Positions 5,476-11,105 of a stretch of DNA of 11,105 nucleotides are shown here, piece after piece (within the stretch, counting starts at the first letter, position 1; each line of letters opens with the position of its first letter). Source of the DNA: Candidatus Falkowbacteria bacterium CG10_big_fil_rev_8_21_14_0_10_43_11 (GTDB lineage Bacteria > Patescibacteriota > Patescibacteriia > Patescibacteriales > XYC2-FULL-47-12). Where the stretch lies: NCBI GenBank assembly GCA_002778635.1, contig PFAS01000056.1, forward strand, positions 1 to 11,105, in the 5' to 3' direction. The translations under genes and the position numbers were made by a program. The notes under the pieces are model-generated. The model saw only the letters and a list, made by a program, of their open reading frames with translations. It was not told where the DNA came from and did no database searches.

Positions 5476-6846
5476 TTATTGAATTTCCAGCCGCCACAGC
5501 GCGCGCGTATTATCAAATTGGCTGATAAAATAAAGCTTTTCCGCGGCCGTATCCGCCGCCAGGCCGGAGGTGCCTTGCCAATCCAAAATTTTGGTAAAAT
5601 TAAGATTGTCCTTATTTTTAAAATTTAAAATATTGACGCCCATGCGCGTATTATAAATCAAATAGTCGGCGTTGCCCTGATAAGCCAAGACCTTGCCGAT
5701 TTTCTCGCTTAAGCGAGAAATTAAAGTTTTGTCGTTTTGCGCGCCGTCATACAGCCAGATTTCAAAATCGTTCCAATACAGTATTTTTCCGTCCGTTAAC
5801 GGCAGAAATTCGCGCGCGTTAGCCAGTGAATTTTGAACGGGAATGGGCGAAAACGGGTCGACTAAAAAAAGCAGGGAATGCCTTTTGTCATAAAGATAAA
5901 TTAATTTTTGGCCAAAATCCATCAAATCGTAGTCGGGCGCGGCGGGAACGGGCATCCGCTTGATAAACGCGTTTGTTTTTAAGTCATAGCTTGCAAGGTT
6001 ATAATCGCCGTTTTTACTTTCAATAAAAAAAACTTTATCGTCTTTTATCAAAAAATCGGCTGGCGCTTTTTGGTTAAACAGAAACAATGTTTTTTTCTGG
6101 GCCAGATCCAGCAGATAAAGGCGGTTATTTTGCCGCGCGTATATTTTATTGTCGCTAAAAGAATCCCATTGGACGCTTTGGATATTGCCGGAAAAATAAT
6201 TTTTCGCCTCCAATTCTTTTTTTCCCGTTTCAACATTAAAAACGGGATAATTTTGGTAAGTCAATAATATTTTTTTATCGCTGGGCGCCCAAAAAATTTC
6301 GGCGATGCGGCTTTCAATGCGCTCTTTATCCAAATTTATTTCCTGCGTTTGCCCGCCGTCTAACGCTACGATTAACAAAGCGTCGGGCGAGAGCAGGGCT
6401 AATTTTTTTCCGTCGCGCGACAACCGGCTGTTAATAATATTTTTTCCCGATATTATTTCCGGCTGGGAGCGACGAAATAAAACAATGTCATTCAATAGCG
6501 CCACTTGGCCGGAATTAATTTTTACTTTATCTTGGTAGCTGAAATACCCTTCTTTAGCTAAAGTGATTTCATATTCATCCGGCAGTAAATTTCTTAATTT
6601 TATCGGCGTTTTCAGCTCTTGGTCCTGATAAAAAAAATCGTACAGCCAGTTGTATTTCTTTTTTTCTCCCAAATCAACGCTTACGCCTTTGGGTTCGGTT
6701 TCCACGATTAAAATGCCGGTGCGGTTTATTCGTCCGGAAAAAAAATCAAATTCGTAGCCCGCGGCGTAAAACGATATGGCCGGAGCTGAAATTAAAAAAA
6801 GCAAGATACAAAAAATATAAAGCAATCGGCGGTGGAAGATGGTCAT
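5476..6846 (-). CDS. Membrane-anchored PEGA-domain / beta-propeller protein
   Basis: A 456-residue protein of unknown role. Residues 7-28 form one hydrophobic segment after a short MTIFHRR basic start, so it is an uncleaved signal anchor with the rest outside the membrane (inference). A PEGA domain follows at about 43-126: GILIVETEPKGVSVDLG, then TPIKLRNLLPDEYEITL, KEGY and a final strand. PEGA domains are short beta-sandwiches common in surface and cell-wall-linked proteins. From about 130 to the end there are repeated strand motifs such as SRDGKKLALLSPD, WAPSDKKILLTY and NRLYLLDLAQKK, which fit a degenerate WD40/TolB-like beta-propeller. No catalytic residues are recognised. It lies 87 bases downstream of murA on the same strand and may be co-transcribed, though a palindrome separates them. 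Confidence 0.8.
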   Translation of the reverse strand: MTIFHRRLLYIFCILLFLISAPAISFYAAGYEFDFFSGRINRTGILIVETEPKGVSVDLGEKKKYNWLYDFFYQDQELKTPIKLRNLLPDEYEITLAKEGYFSYQDKVKINSGQVALLNDIVLFRRSQPEIISGKNIINSRLSRDGKKLALLSPDALLIVALDGGQTQEINLDKERIESRIAEIFWAPSDKKILLTYQNYPVFNVETGKKELEAKNYFSGNIQSVQWDSFSDNKIYARQNNRLYLLDLAQKKTLFLFNQKAPADFLIKDDKVFFIESKNGDYNLASYDLKTNAFIKRMPVPAAPDYDLMDFGQKLIYLYDKRHSLLFLVDPFSPIPVQNSLANAREFLPLTDGKILYWNDFEIWLYDGAQNDKTLISRLSEKIGKVLAYQGNADYLIYNTRMGVNILNFKNKDNLNFTKILDWQGTSGLAADTAAEKLYFISQFDNTRALWRLEIQ

Positions 6847-6879
6847 AGAAGCATAAAAACATTAAAACACGCAATTATT

Positions 6880-6919
6880 GTCATTCTGAGTCCCGCAATA
6901 CTGCGGAGCTCAGAACGAC
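6880..6919. repeat. Palindromic intergenic repeat between murA and the PEGA gene
   Basis: GTCATTCTGAG (6880-6890) pairs with CTCAGAACGAC (6909-6919) with one mismatch, and CCGCA (6893-6897) pairs with TGCGG (6902-6906) at the top with a four-base loop. The whole 40-base unit is an almost perfect hairpin with a terminal tetraloop. GTCATTCTGAG-type palindromes are a familiar kind of dispersed intergenic repeat in many bacteria. There is no clear U-tract, so it is not a typical terminator. Confidence 0.65.
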
Positions 6920-6933
6920 GGAAATGTAATAAT

Positions 6934-8235
6934 TTATTCTATTTTTTTAATATCCGCGCCTAATTTTTGCAAGCGGCCGCAAATATCCTCGTAGCCGCGG
7001 TCAATGGAGTAAGAGTTGCGCAAAATTGATTTGCCCGGCGCCGCCAGCATGCAAATTAAAATATTAATCGCCGGGCGCAAAGCCGGCGGGCAAATTATTT
7101 CCGCCGCTTTTAATTTCGTCGGGCCTTTAACCGTGACGCGATGCGGGTCAAGTAGAACAATGTCCGCCCCCAGTTTATTCAGTTCCGTATAGTAAATAGC
7201 CCGATTTTCGTACACCCAATCGTGCACGAGCGTCGTGCCGCGAGCTTGCGTTAAAATAGGGATAAAAAGCGGCAAGTTATCGATATTCAACCCGGGATAA
7301 GGCTGGGTGGAAATTTTGTCCATCGGGGCGGTTAATTTTGAGGGAATAACGTCAATATCAACTAAATTAAATTTTTTATTGGCGGATAGGTATGGGCGGC
7401 TGACGATAAATTTTTGTCCCATCACTCGCAAGCGCTCCAGCTCCACGCCCAAAAAGTTTATCGAGCAGTTCGTTATTTTAAGTTTGGAACCGGTGACAAT
7501 GGCTAAAGAAACTAGCGCCATGGATTCAATCGGGTCGGGCATAACGGAATAATTTTTTACCGGCTTTAATTTTTTAACGCCAGTGATTTCTAAAGTAGCC
7601 GTGCCAACGCCTTTTATTTTTGCGCCGGCTTGCCGCAAAAAATAGCACAAATCTTGCGCCATGTAGTTGGAAGAGGCAAATTTAATGATAGTTTTTCCCT
7701 TTATAAGGCACGCGGCTAAAATTAAGTTTTCCGTGCCCGTGTCGCTCATTTCGCACATGGTCAATTCGGCGGCGCGCGCTTTGGCGCCGTTAACGGCAAA
7801 ATAACTTTGTTTTTCGCCTATTTTTATTCCCAATCGTTCAAAGCCGAGCAGGTGCGGCTGGACGGTGCGGGCGCCCAGTTTGCAGCCGCCGGGTTTGTAA
7901 AAATTAAATTTTTTAAATTGGCCGGACAGCGCGCCGAGTAATAAAAAAGAGGAACGGGTATTTTCGCACGCTTTTTTGTCTAAATTTTTTAAATTAATTT
8001 TGCCGCCGTTTTCAATCGCCAGTTTATTTTTACCGCTCCAAGCCGCTTTGATATTGATGCCGTTGAGGATTTCCATGATCCGTTTTACCTCTTCAATTTC
8101 CGGCACATCCGTTAAAATCGTTTTGCCTTTAATCATCGCAGTCGCGCATAATATCGCCACCGCCGAATTTTTGGCAGAATTGGTTTTAATCGTGCCGTGC
8201 AGTTTTTTGCCGCCGTTGATTATAAAATTGGACAT
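6934..8235 (-). CDS. murA: UDP-N-acetylglucosamine 1-carboxyvinyltransferase-like protein (MurA family)
   Basis: A complete 433-residue protein with the length and EPSP-synthase-like fold of MurA, which transfers enolpyruvate from PEP to UDP-GlcNAc in the first committed step of peptidoglycan synthesis. Active-site residues line up with E. coli: Lys22-Asn23 in SAKNS, Arg94 in ENTRSSF, Cys118 in KPGGCKLG (E. coli Cys115), Arg123, Asp319 in PYPGLNIDN (Asp305) and Arg387 in PALRPA (Arg397). IDRGYEDI at 411-418 is the family's closing signature. Deviations: GARPVDLH reads GARTVQPH and DRIE reads DPIE. It is therefore either a divergent MurA or a MurA paralogue of related function. ATG 8235 has no Shine-Dalgarno site but is preceded by a good promoter about 60 bases upstream of the predicted transcript start. 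Confidence 0.85.
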   Translation of the reverse strand: MSNFIINGGKKLHGTIKTNSAKNSAVAILCATAMIKGKTILTDVPEIEEVKRIMEILNGINIKAAWSGKNKLAIENGGKINLKNLDKKACENTRSSFLLLGALSGQFKKFNFYKPGGCKLGARTVQPHLLGFERLGIKIGEKQSYFAVNGAKARAAELTMCEMSDTGTENLILAACLIKGKTIIKFASSNYMAQDLCYFLRQAGAKIKGVGTATLEITGVKKLKPVKNYSVMPDPIESMALVSLAIVTGSKLKITNCSINFLGVELERLRVMGQKFIVSRPYLSANKKFNLVDIDVIPSKLTAPMDKISTQPYPGLNIDNLPLFIPILTQARGTTLVHDWVYENRAIYYTELNKLGADIVLLDPHRVTVKGPTKLKAAEIICPPALRPAINILICMLAAPGKSILRNSYSIDRGYEDICGRLQKLGADIKKIE

Positions 8236-8302
8236 AAACTGTAGTTTTAAAGTTAAAAGTTAAAAAGTTTATAAAGTTGAAATTTATACTAAATATAGAT
8301 GA

Positions 8303-8331
8303 ATAATACACGAAAAAGTTTGCCTTGTAAA
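8303..8331 (-). promoter_or_regulatory. Probable sigma70-type promoter of murA
   Basis: On the minus strand TTTACA (8331-8326) and TATTAT (8308-8303) are exactly 17 bases apart. Transcription would start near 8296, leaving a leader of about 60 A/T-rich bases with imperfect AGTTAAA repeats before the murA ATG. It is divergent from the tRNA promoter 13 bases away. Confidence 0.5.
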
Positions 8332-8343
8332 TGGCGGCTCCGT

Positions 8344-8372
8344 TTGACTAACGGTTATAAAATATGTATATT
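8344..8372 (+). promoter_or_regulatory. Probable sigma70-type promoter of tRNA-Glu
   Basis: TTGACT (8344-8349) and TATATT (8367-8372) are separated by 17 bases, predicting a start near 8379, about 27 bases before the tRNA. The -35 box lies between CCGTT (8340-8344) and AACGG (8350-8354), a small inverted repeat that could be an operator or chance. Confidence 0.5.
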
Positions 8373-8405
8373 ATAAAAGACTTTATAAATTTTTTAACTA
8401 CCTTT

Positions 8406-8477
8406 GGCCTCATCGTCTAACGGTTAGGACGCCAGGTTCTCATCCTGGTAATCGGGGTTCGATTCCCCGTGGGGCTG
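8406..8477 (+). tRNA. tRNA-Glu, anticodon CUC
   Basis: The cloverleaf closes fully. The acceptor GGCCTCA (8406-8412) pairs with TGGGGCT (8470-8476), with G-U wobbles at the first and fifth pairs. The D arm is GTCT/GGAC (8415-8430). The anticodon stem CCAGG/CCTGG encloses loop TTCTCAT, giving anticodon CTC at 8439-8441 after U33. The T arm is CGGGG/CCCCG with loop TTCGATT. Discriminator G73 is 8477 and CCA is not encoded (GCAA follows), so it is added after transcription. CUC reads GAG codons, so a UUC-reading tRNA-Glu must lie elsewhere for GAA. Confidence 0.95.
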
Positions 8478-8486
8478 CAAAGATAT

Positions 8487-8517
8487 AAACAAGGAATTAC
8501 CTTGTTTTTTTGTTTTT
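8487..8517 (+). terminator. Rho-independent terminator of tRNA-Glu
   Basis: AAACAAGG (8487-8494) pairs perfectly with CCTTGTTT (8500-8507) over a five-base loop AATTA, running into a T-tract (8505-8511, G, then more T). It ends the tRNA transcript and insulates it from the downstream regulator gene. Confidence 0.85.
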
Positions 8518-8599
8518 AATAAATTGACAGTTATATTATCATATTTTGCTTTATTTTAAGCATATTTTGTTTATCTATAAATTTTTTGTAGAAAAAAAA

Positions 8600-8628
8600 T
8601 TGACAGAGAAAATGAAAAAATATATAAT
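8600..8628 (+). promoter_or_regulatory. Perfect-consensus sigma70 promoter of the TrmB-like gene
   Basis: TTGACA (8600-8605), 17 bases, TATAAT (8623-8628): both hexamers and the spacer match the consensus exactly. Transcription should start near 8635, only about 13 bases before ATG 8648, so the mRNA is nearly leaderless. A second exact TTGACA is at 8524-8529 without a good -10 partner. Confidence 0.75.
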
Positions 8629-8647
8629 GTGGATAACTAATAAACTT

Positions 8648-9391
8648 ATGTCTAATATTGAACTTACTTTGGAAAAAATCGGCTTGGGGAATAAAGAAAT
8701 CGCCGTTTATCTCGCGTGCCTGCAACTCGGCCCGTCTTCAGTGCGCGCGCTTGCGGAACAGGCGGATATCAATCGGGGAACGACTTACGACATTTTAAAA
8801 TCATTGCAAAAACAGGGATTAGTAAGCTATTACCACAAAGAAAAAAACCAATATTTCGTGGCGGAGGACCCGCAAAAGTTAAAAGATTTTATCAGCGAGC
8901 GGCAGGAGCAACTGGAAAAAACCAAAACGGAAGTTGACGGCATTATTCCGGAACTGCAATCGCTTTATAATAATGCCGAAGACAAACCGATCGCTAAACA
9001 CTACGAAAATTTAAGCGGCGTCAAAACAATTTTGCAGGACGTAATCGCCGCTTGCCGCGCGGGCGAAAAACATTATTTCGTTTATTCTTGCGCCGCCATC
9101 AGGCGATACTTATACGAAGCTTACGGTAATTTCAATAAAGACCGCATAGCCGCCGGCGTGGCAGTGGATACTATCGCGTTAGGCGCGGGCGGCGAAACCG
9201 TGGGGCTTGACCGGCGCAAATGGTTGAGTCATAAAAAAACCGCTCCGACTTACACTTTGATTTACGAAGGAAAAATCGCGATGATTTCGGTCAATAAAAA
9301 AAACCAATTGCACGGCGTAATCATTGAAGACAAAAATATTTATCTGACGCAAAAAATGCTCTTTGAAAATTTATGGCATAAGCTTACGTAA
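8648..9391 (+). CDS. TrmB-family transcriptional regulator
   Basis: I start this 247-residue protein at ATG 8648. The frame is open back to 8546, but those 34 extra codons overlap the perfect promoter at 8600-8628 and encode a non-homologous Lys/Phe-rich stretch. From MSNIELTLEKIGLGNKEIAVYL the protein follows the TrmB pattern: a winged helix-turn-helix at 1-75 (VRALAEQADINRGTTYDILKSLQKQGLV is helix-turn-recognition helix), a coiled-coil linker at about 76-108 (ISERQEQLEKTKTEVDG), and a C-terminal sensor domain at 112-247 with phospholipase-D-like strands (HYFVYSCAAIRRYL, KIAMISVNKKNQLHGVIIED). TrmB proteins in archaea sense sugars; the ligand here is unknown. Sugar-nucleotide genes nearby make a sugar-linked role attractive but unproven. 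It has no Shine-Dalgarno site. Confidence 0.85.
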   Translation: MSNIELTLEKIGLGNKEIAVYLACLQLGPSSVRALAEQADINRGTTYDILKSLQKQGLVSYYHKEKNQYFVAEDPQKLKDFISERQEQLEKTKTEVDGIIPELQSLYNNAEDKPIAKHYENLSGVKTILQDVIAACRAGEKHYFVYSCAAIRRYLYEAYGNFNKDRIAAGVAVDTIALGAGGETVGLDRRKWLSHKKTAPTYTLIYEGKIAMISVNKKNQLHGVIIEDKNIYLTQKMLFENLWHKLT

Positions 9392-9395
9392 ATAA

Positions 9396-9474
9396 GGGGC
9401 CGCATACAGGTTAGCTTTGAAAGGCAGATAAACTCAAATTTCTCTTCCGTTTGGAGCTAACCTAATGGTTGCCC
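9396..9474 (+). promoter_or_regulatory. Structured leader ahead of the GlmU-like gene
   Basis: AGGTTAGCT (9408-9416) pairs perfectly with AGCTAACCT (9455-9463) over nine base pairs, with two more G-U pairs possible inside; an outer GGGC (9397-9400) / GCCC (9471-9474) clamp closes the element. The 38-base loop holds GAAAGGCAGATAAAC and a possible AAAC/GTTT helix (9430-9433, 9449-9452). It begins five bases after the TrmB stop and ends about 16 bases before a strong ribosome site, so it could act as a leader that senses a ligand, binds a protein, or merely a 3'-end stabiliser for the upstream mRNA. It matches no riboswitch class that I recognise. Confidence 0.45.
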
Positions 9475-9489
9475 ATACACTAAAATAAT

Positions 9490-9494
9490 GGAGG
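9490..9494 (+). promoter_or_regulatory. Strong Shine-Dalgarno site of the GlmU-like gene
   Basis: GGAGG lies six bases before ATG 9501. It is the only textbook ribosome site of the window; most other starts have none. It fixes the start of the downstream gene. Confidence 0.8.
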
Positions 9495-9500
9495 CTTATC

Positions 9501-10307
9501 ATGGCGCGAGAAAAATTATGCGGGGCAATTTTAGCCGCCGGACACGGCAGTATAACGCCGGGAAAATCAAAACTGCTGGAAAATTTAAACGACAAGTGCA
9601 CTGTCATTGAAGCGGTTGTCCATCTCCTTGACCAACAGCTTGACATTAACCGCCTGTCGGTAGCCGTAAACTGCCGATTCGGAGACGCGCTCAAAGCAAA
9701 AATAAATAAAAGTTTCCGCGGCATTTCCTACGCCCGGCAATACGAGCGGCGCGGCGCGGCAGATGCGGCGCGATTGTGCATGGAAAAAATTTATCAGGAA
9801 TGGATGGATGAAATGTTTGACGACATTCTTGTCGTCTATGGCGACATGCCGCTGTGGAGCGAACAAAGTTTAGCCGCGCTCATTGATAATCACCGTAAGC
9901 AAGAAGCGATCTTAAGCATGTTCTCCGTTGATGTTTCAAATTTGTCTCCGACTGAAACCGTAAGCCAATTTGGCCGTATTCTGCGTGATGTTGATAACAA
10001 TATCATTGCCGTTAAAGAGCCGTACAAAATGACAGATGAGGATCAGGAGCAATGGCAAAAATGCCAGCGGGTGAATCCGTCGGCATGGGTTTTTAAGATT
10101 GATTGGCTGATAGAAAACATTCCGCTCCTGCGCCCTCATGACATTCCTCACGAGCTGTGGCTGCCGGATCTTGTTCCGCTAGCGGTGCGACAGGGTAAAA
10201 AAATTTTGGAACTGCCGCTGGCGGATTATCGGGAAGCTCTCGGCGTGAACACCGCCGAGGATCTTGCGAAAGCGCGAGAAATTTTTAAGCAAATGCATTG
10301 TCGTTAG
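9501..10307 (+). CDS. GlmU-like sugar-phosphate nucleotidyltransferase (single domain)
   Basis: A complete 268-residue protein resembling the N-terminal uridylyltransferase half of GlmU, without the left-handed beta-helix acetyltransferase half. It probably activates a sugar phosphate with an NTP. Landmarks: CGAILAAGHGSITPGKSKLL at 7-26 (GlmU: LAAGKGTRM...PKVLH), QYERRGAADAARL around 80-92 (GlmU: Q..QLGTGHAVL), VVYGDMPLWSEQSL at 112-125 with metal-binding Asp116 (GlmU: VLYGDVPL), QFGRILRD (GlmU: .YGRIVRD), NPSAWVFK (GlmU: N.GI..F) and EALGVNTAEDLAKARE at the end (GlmU: GVN.R..LA.AE). The catalytic Arg of GxGTRM is replaced (GHGSIT). It carries the only GGAGG ribosome site and looks richer in G/C than galU and rfbA, which fits a different origin. 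The substrate is uncertain. Confidence 0.75.
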   Translation: MAREKLCGAILAAGHGSITPGKSKLLENLNDKCTVIEAVVHLLDQQLDINRLSVAVNCRFGDALKAKINKSFRGISYARQYERRGAADAARLCMEKIYQEWMDEMFDDILVVYGDMPLWSEQSLAALIDNHRKQEAILSMFSVDVSNLSPTETVSQFGRILRDVDNNIIAVKEPYKMTDEDQEQWQKCQRVNPSAWVFKIDWLIENIPLLRPHDIPHELWLPDLVPLAVRQGKKILELPLADYREALGVNTAEDLAKAREIFKQMHCR

Positions 10308-10352
10308 TTTGCAAATAAAAAAACATGAAGAAAAACTACTTGCTCTTTCCCT

Positions 10353-10389
10353 AAAAGCTTCTCGTAAAAATCGAGGGGCTTTTTTCTTT
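10353..10389 (+). terminator. Rho-independent terminator after the GlmU-like gene
   Basis: AAAAGCTTCTCG (10353-10364) pairs with CGAGGGGCTTTT (10372-10383) with two G-U wobbles over a seven-base loop TAAAAAT, followed by TTCTTTTTTT. It lies 46 bases after the GlmU-like stop codon. Confidence 0.85.
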
Positions 10390-10391
10390 TT

Positions 10392-10420
10392 TTGACGGCT
10401 AAACCATCATAAGCTAAAAT
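10392..10420 (+). promoter_or_regulatory. Probable sigma70-type promoter of the exonuclease gene
   Basis: TTGACG (10392-10397) and TAAAAT (10415-10420) are 17 bases apart, immediately after the terminator T-tract. The predicted start is near 10427, giving a leader of about 40 A/T-rich bases before ATG 10469. Confidence 0.55.
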
Positions 10421-10468
10421 ATACTCATCTAATTCATCATTCTAAAATCTTAAATCTAAAATTTATTT

Positions 10469-11105
10469 ATGCAATATATCGTCTACGACTTTGAAACCAC
10501 CGGGCTTGATTACCGGAAAGACCAGCCGATAGAAATCGGGGTGATAAAAATAAACGAGGCGGGCGAGCGGGAGGATTATGACATATTTATCAAACCGCCG
10601 GCGCCGCTGTCCGAAGACATCAAAAGAATCACGAACATTACCGACGAGATGCTTGCGGAAAAGGGGATAGAGCTGGAACCCGCGATGAAAGCGCTGTTTT
10701 TTCTGCTGGGCATGGCGGAAAACGGCTATGATAAAAACGTGACGATTATCGGGCATAACATCATCGGCTTTGATAATTTATTTTTAAACCGCTATGCTAA
10801 AACATACGGTTATCAAATTCCGCCCAAAGAACATTACTTTGACACGGCCGGAGAATTCCGCGCCCTAATGCTTAACGAAAAAAGATATCAGGACGAAACC
10901 GTTTATGATTTTCACGAACGGATATTGCGCATCGTCATGCAGGGCGTGCGCTATAACTTAACCGTCGCCTGCCAGCATTATAATATCCCCATGGACAAAG
11001 CGGCCCATCGGGCTAATAACGACTGCTTGTACACCATGCAGGTTTTTGAAAAGCAAAGCGGCTTGCAATTATTAAAGCCCAAAAAAATTATTGAGGGGCA
11101 GGGGG
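10469..11105 (+). CDS. DnaQ-like DEDDh 3'-5' exonuclease, 5' part
   Basis: The frame starts at ATG 10469 and stays open to the last base, so the 3' end is outside the window; 212 residues are visible. It belongs to the DEDD exonuclease superfamily, which removes 3' nucleotides with two metal ions. Exo I is VYDFETTGL at 5-13 (Asp7, Glu9), Exo II is IIGHNIIGFDNLFL at 94-106 with Asp102, and Exo III is AHRANNDCLYT at 179-189 with His180 and Asp185, spaced H-x4-D as in the DEDDh branch. The PPAPLSEDIKRITNITDEML segment (43-62) is the usual DnaQ linker 'I...a..v.gIt.eml'. Such domains occur in DNA polymerase III epsilon, RNase T, and fused to helicases or GIY-YIG nucleases; which applies depends on the unseen C-terminus. 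It has its own promoter; no Shine-Dalgarno site. Confidence 0.88.
   Translation, partial: MQYIVYDFETTGLDYRKDQPIEIGVIKINEAGEREDYDIFIKPPAPLSEDIKRITNITDEMLAEKGIELEPAMKALFFLLGMAENGYDKNVTIIGHNIIGFDNLFLNRYAKTYGYQIPPKEHYFDTAGEFRALMLNEKRYQDETVYDFHERILRIVMQGVRYNLTVACQHYNIPMDKAAHRANNDCLYTMQVFEKQSGLQLLKPKKIIEGQG

Noticed and set aside
8221..8300. Possible tandem repeat of AGTTAAA in the murA leader
   Set aside because: The units are irregular and entirely A/T-rich, which is expected by chance in such sequence.
8406..8517. tRNA gene as an integration site of a mobile element
   Set aside because: No integrase gene is nearby and no repeat of the tRNA 3' end was seen in the window.
8546..8647. 34-residue N-terminal extension of the TrmB-like protein
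   Set aside because: It spans a perfect promoter and is not like any TrmB N-terminus; the family pattern starts at ATG 8648.
10463..10756. Minus-strand frame at the right end
   Set aside because: It lies opposite a DEDDh exonuclease with all active-site motifs, so it is a shadow.

Overview
The window looks like a piece of a small-genome, AT-rich bacterium, most likely a member of the Candidate Phyla Radiation (Patescibacteria). I infer this from the A/T-biased codon use, very tight gene packing with two ATGA stop/start overlaps, a near absence of Shine-Dalgarno sites, a membrane-anchored PEGA/beta-propeller protein, a TrmB-type regulator and palindromic repeats in the gaps. TGA is used as an ordinary stop and tryptophan is TGG, so the standard bacterial code fits. 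No taxonomic marker gene is present, so this placement stays an inference.

Layout. (1) 1-1154, plus strand: a nucleotide clean-up group made of the 3' part of a HAM1/RdgB-type NTP pyrophosphatase, a HIT-family protein and a Nudix hydrolase that is broken by an out-of-frame internal deletion. (2) 1207-4453, plus strand: a dTDP-sugar cluster rfbB - Nudix - rfbD - rfbA. The 3,5-epimerase gene rfbC is absent from the window, and three of the junctions around these genes carry different hairpin elements. (3) 4515-5474: galU with its own promoter, ending in a terminator shared with the convergent minus-strand unit. (4) 8331-5476, minus strand: a MurA-like enolpyruvyl transferase with a recognisable promoter, followed by the PEGA/propeller protein. 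(5) 8344-9391, plus strand: tRNA-Glu(CUC) with promoter and terminator, then a TrmB-family regulator preceded by a perfect TTGACA-17-TATAAT promoter only about a dozen bases before its start codon. (6) 9396-10385: a hairpin leader, a strong GGAGG site and a GlmU-like nucleotidyltransferase, closed by a terminator. (7) 10392-11105: a promoter and the first 212 residues of a DEDDh 3'-5' exonuclease that runs off the window.

Function. The dominant theme is sugar-nucleotide and envelope precursor supply: RfbA makes dTDP-glucose, RfbB and RfbD act later toward dTDP-L-rhamnose, GalU makes UDP-glucose, MurA commits UDP-GlcNAc to peptidoglycan, and the GlmU-like enzyme probably makes a related activated sugar. 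I did not find a wholly new multi-gene system. The most notable signals are the broken Nudix gene with its displaced C-terminal tail, two structured elements at 2168-2243 and 9396-9474 that share a short motif, and the rhamnose cluster with an embedded Nudix gene and no rfbC.
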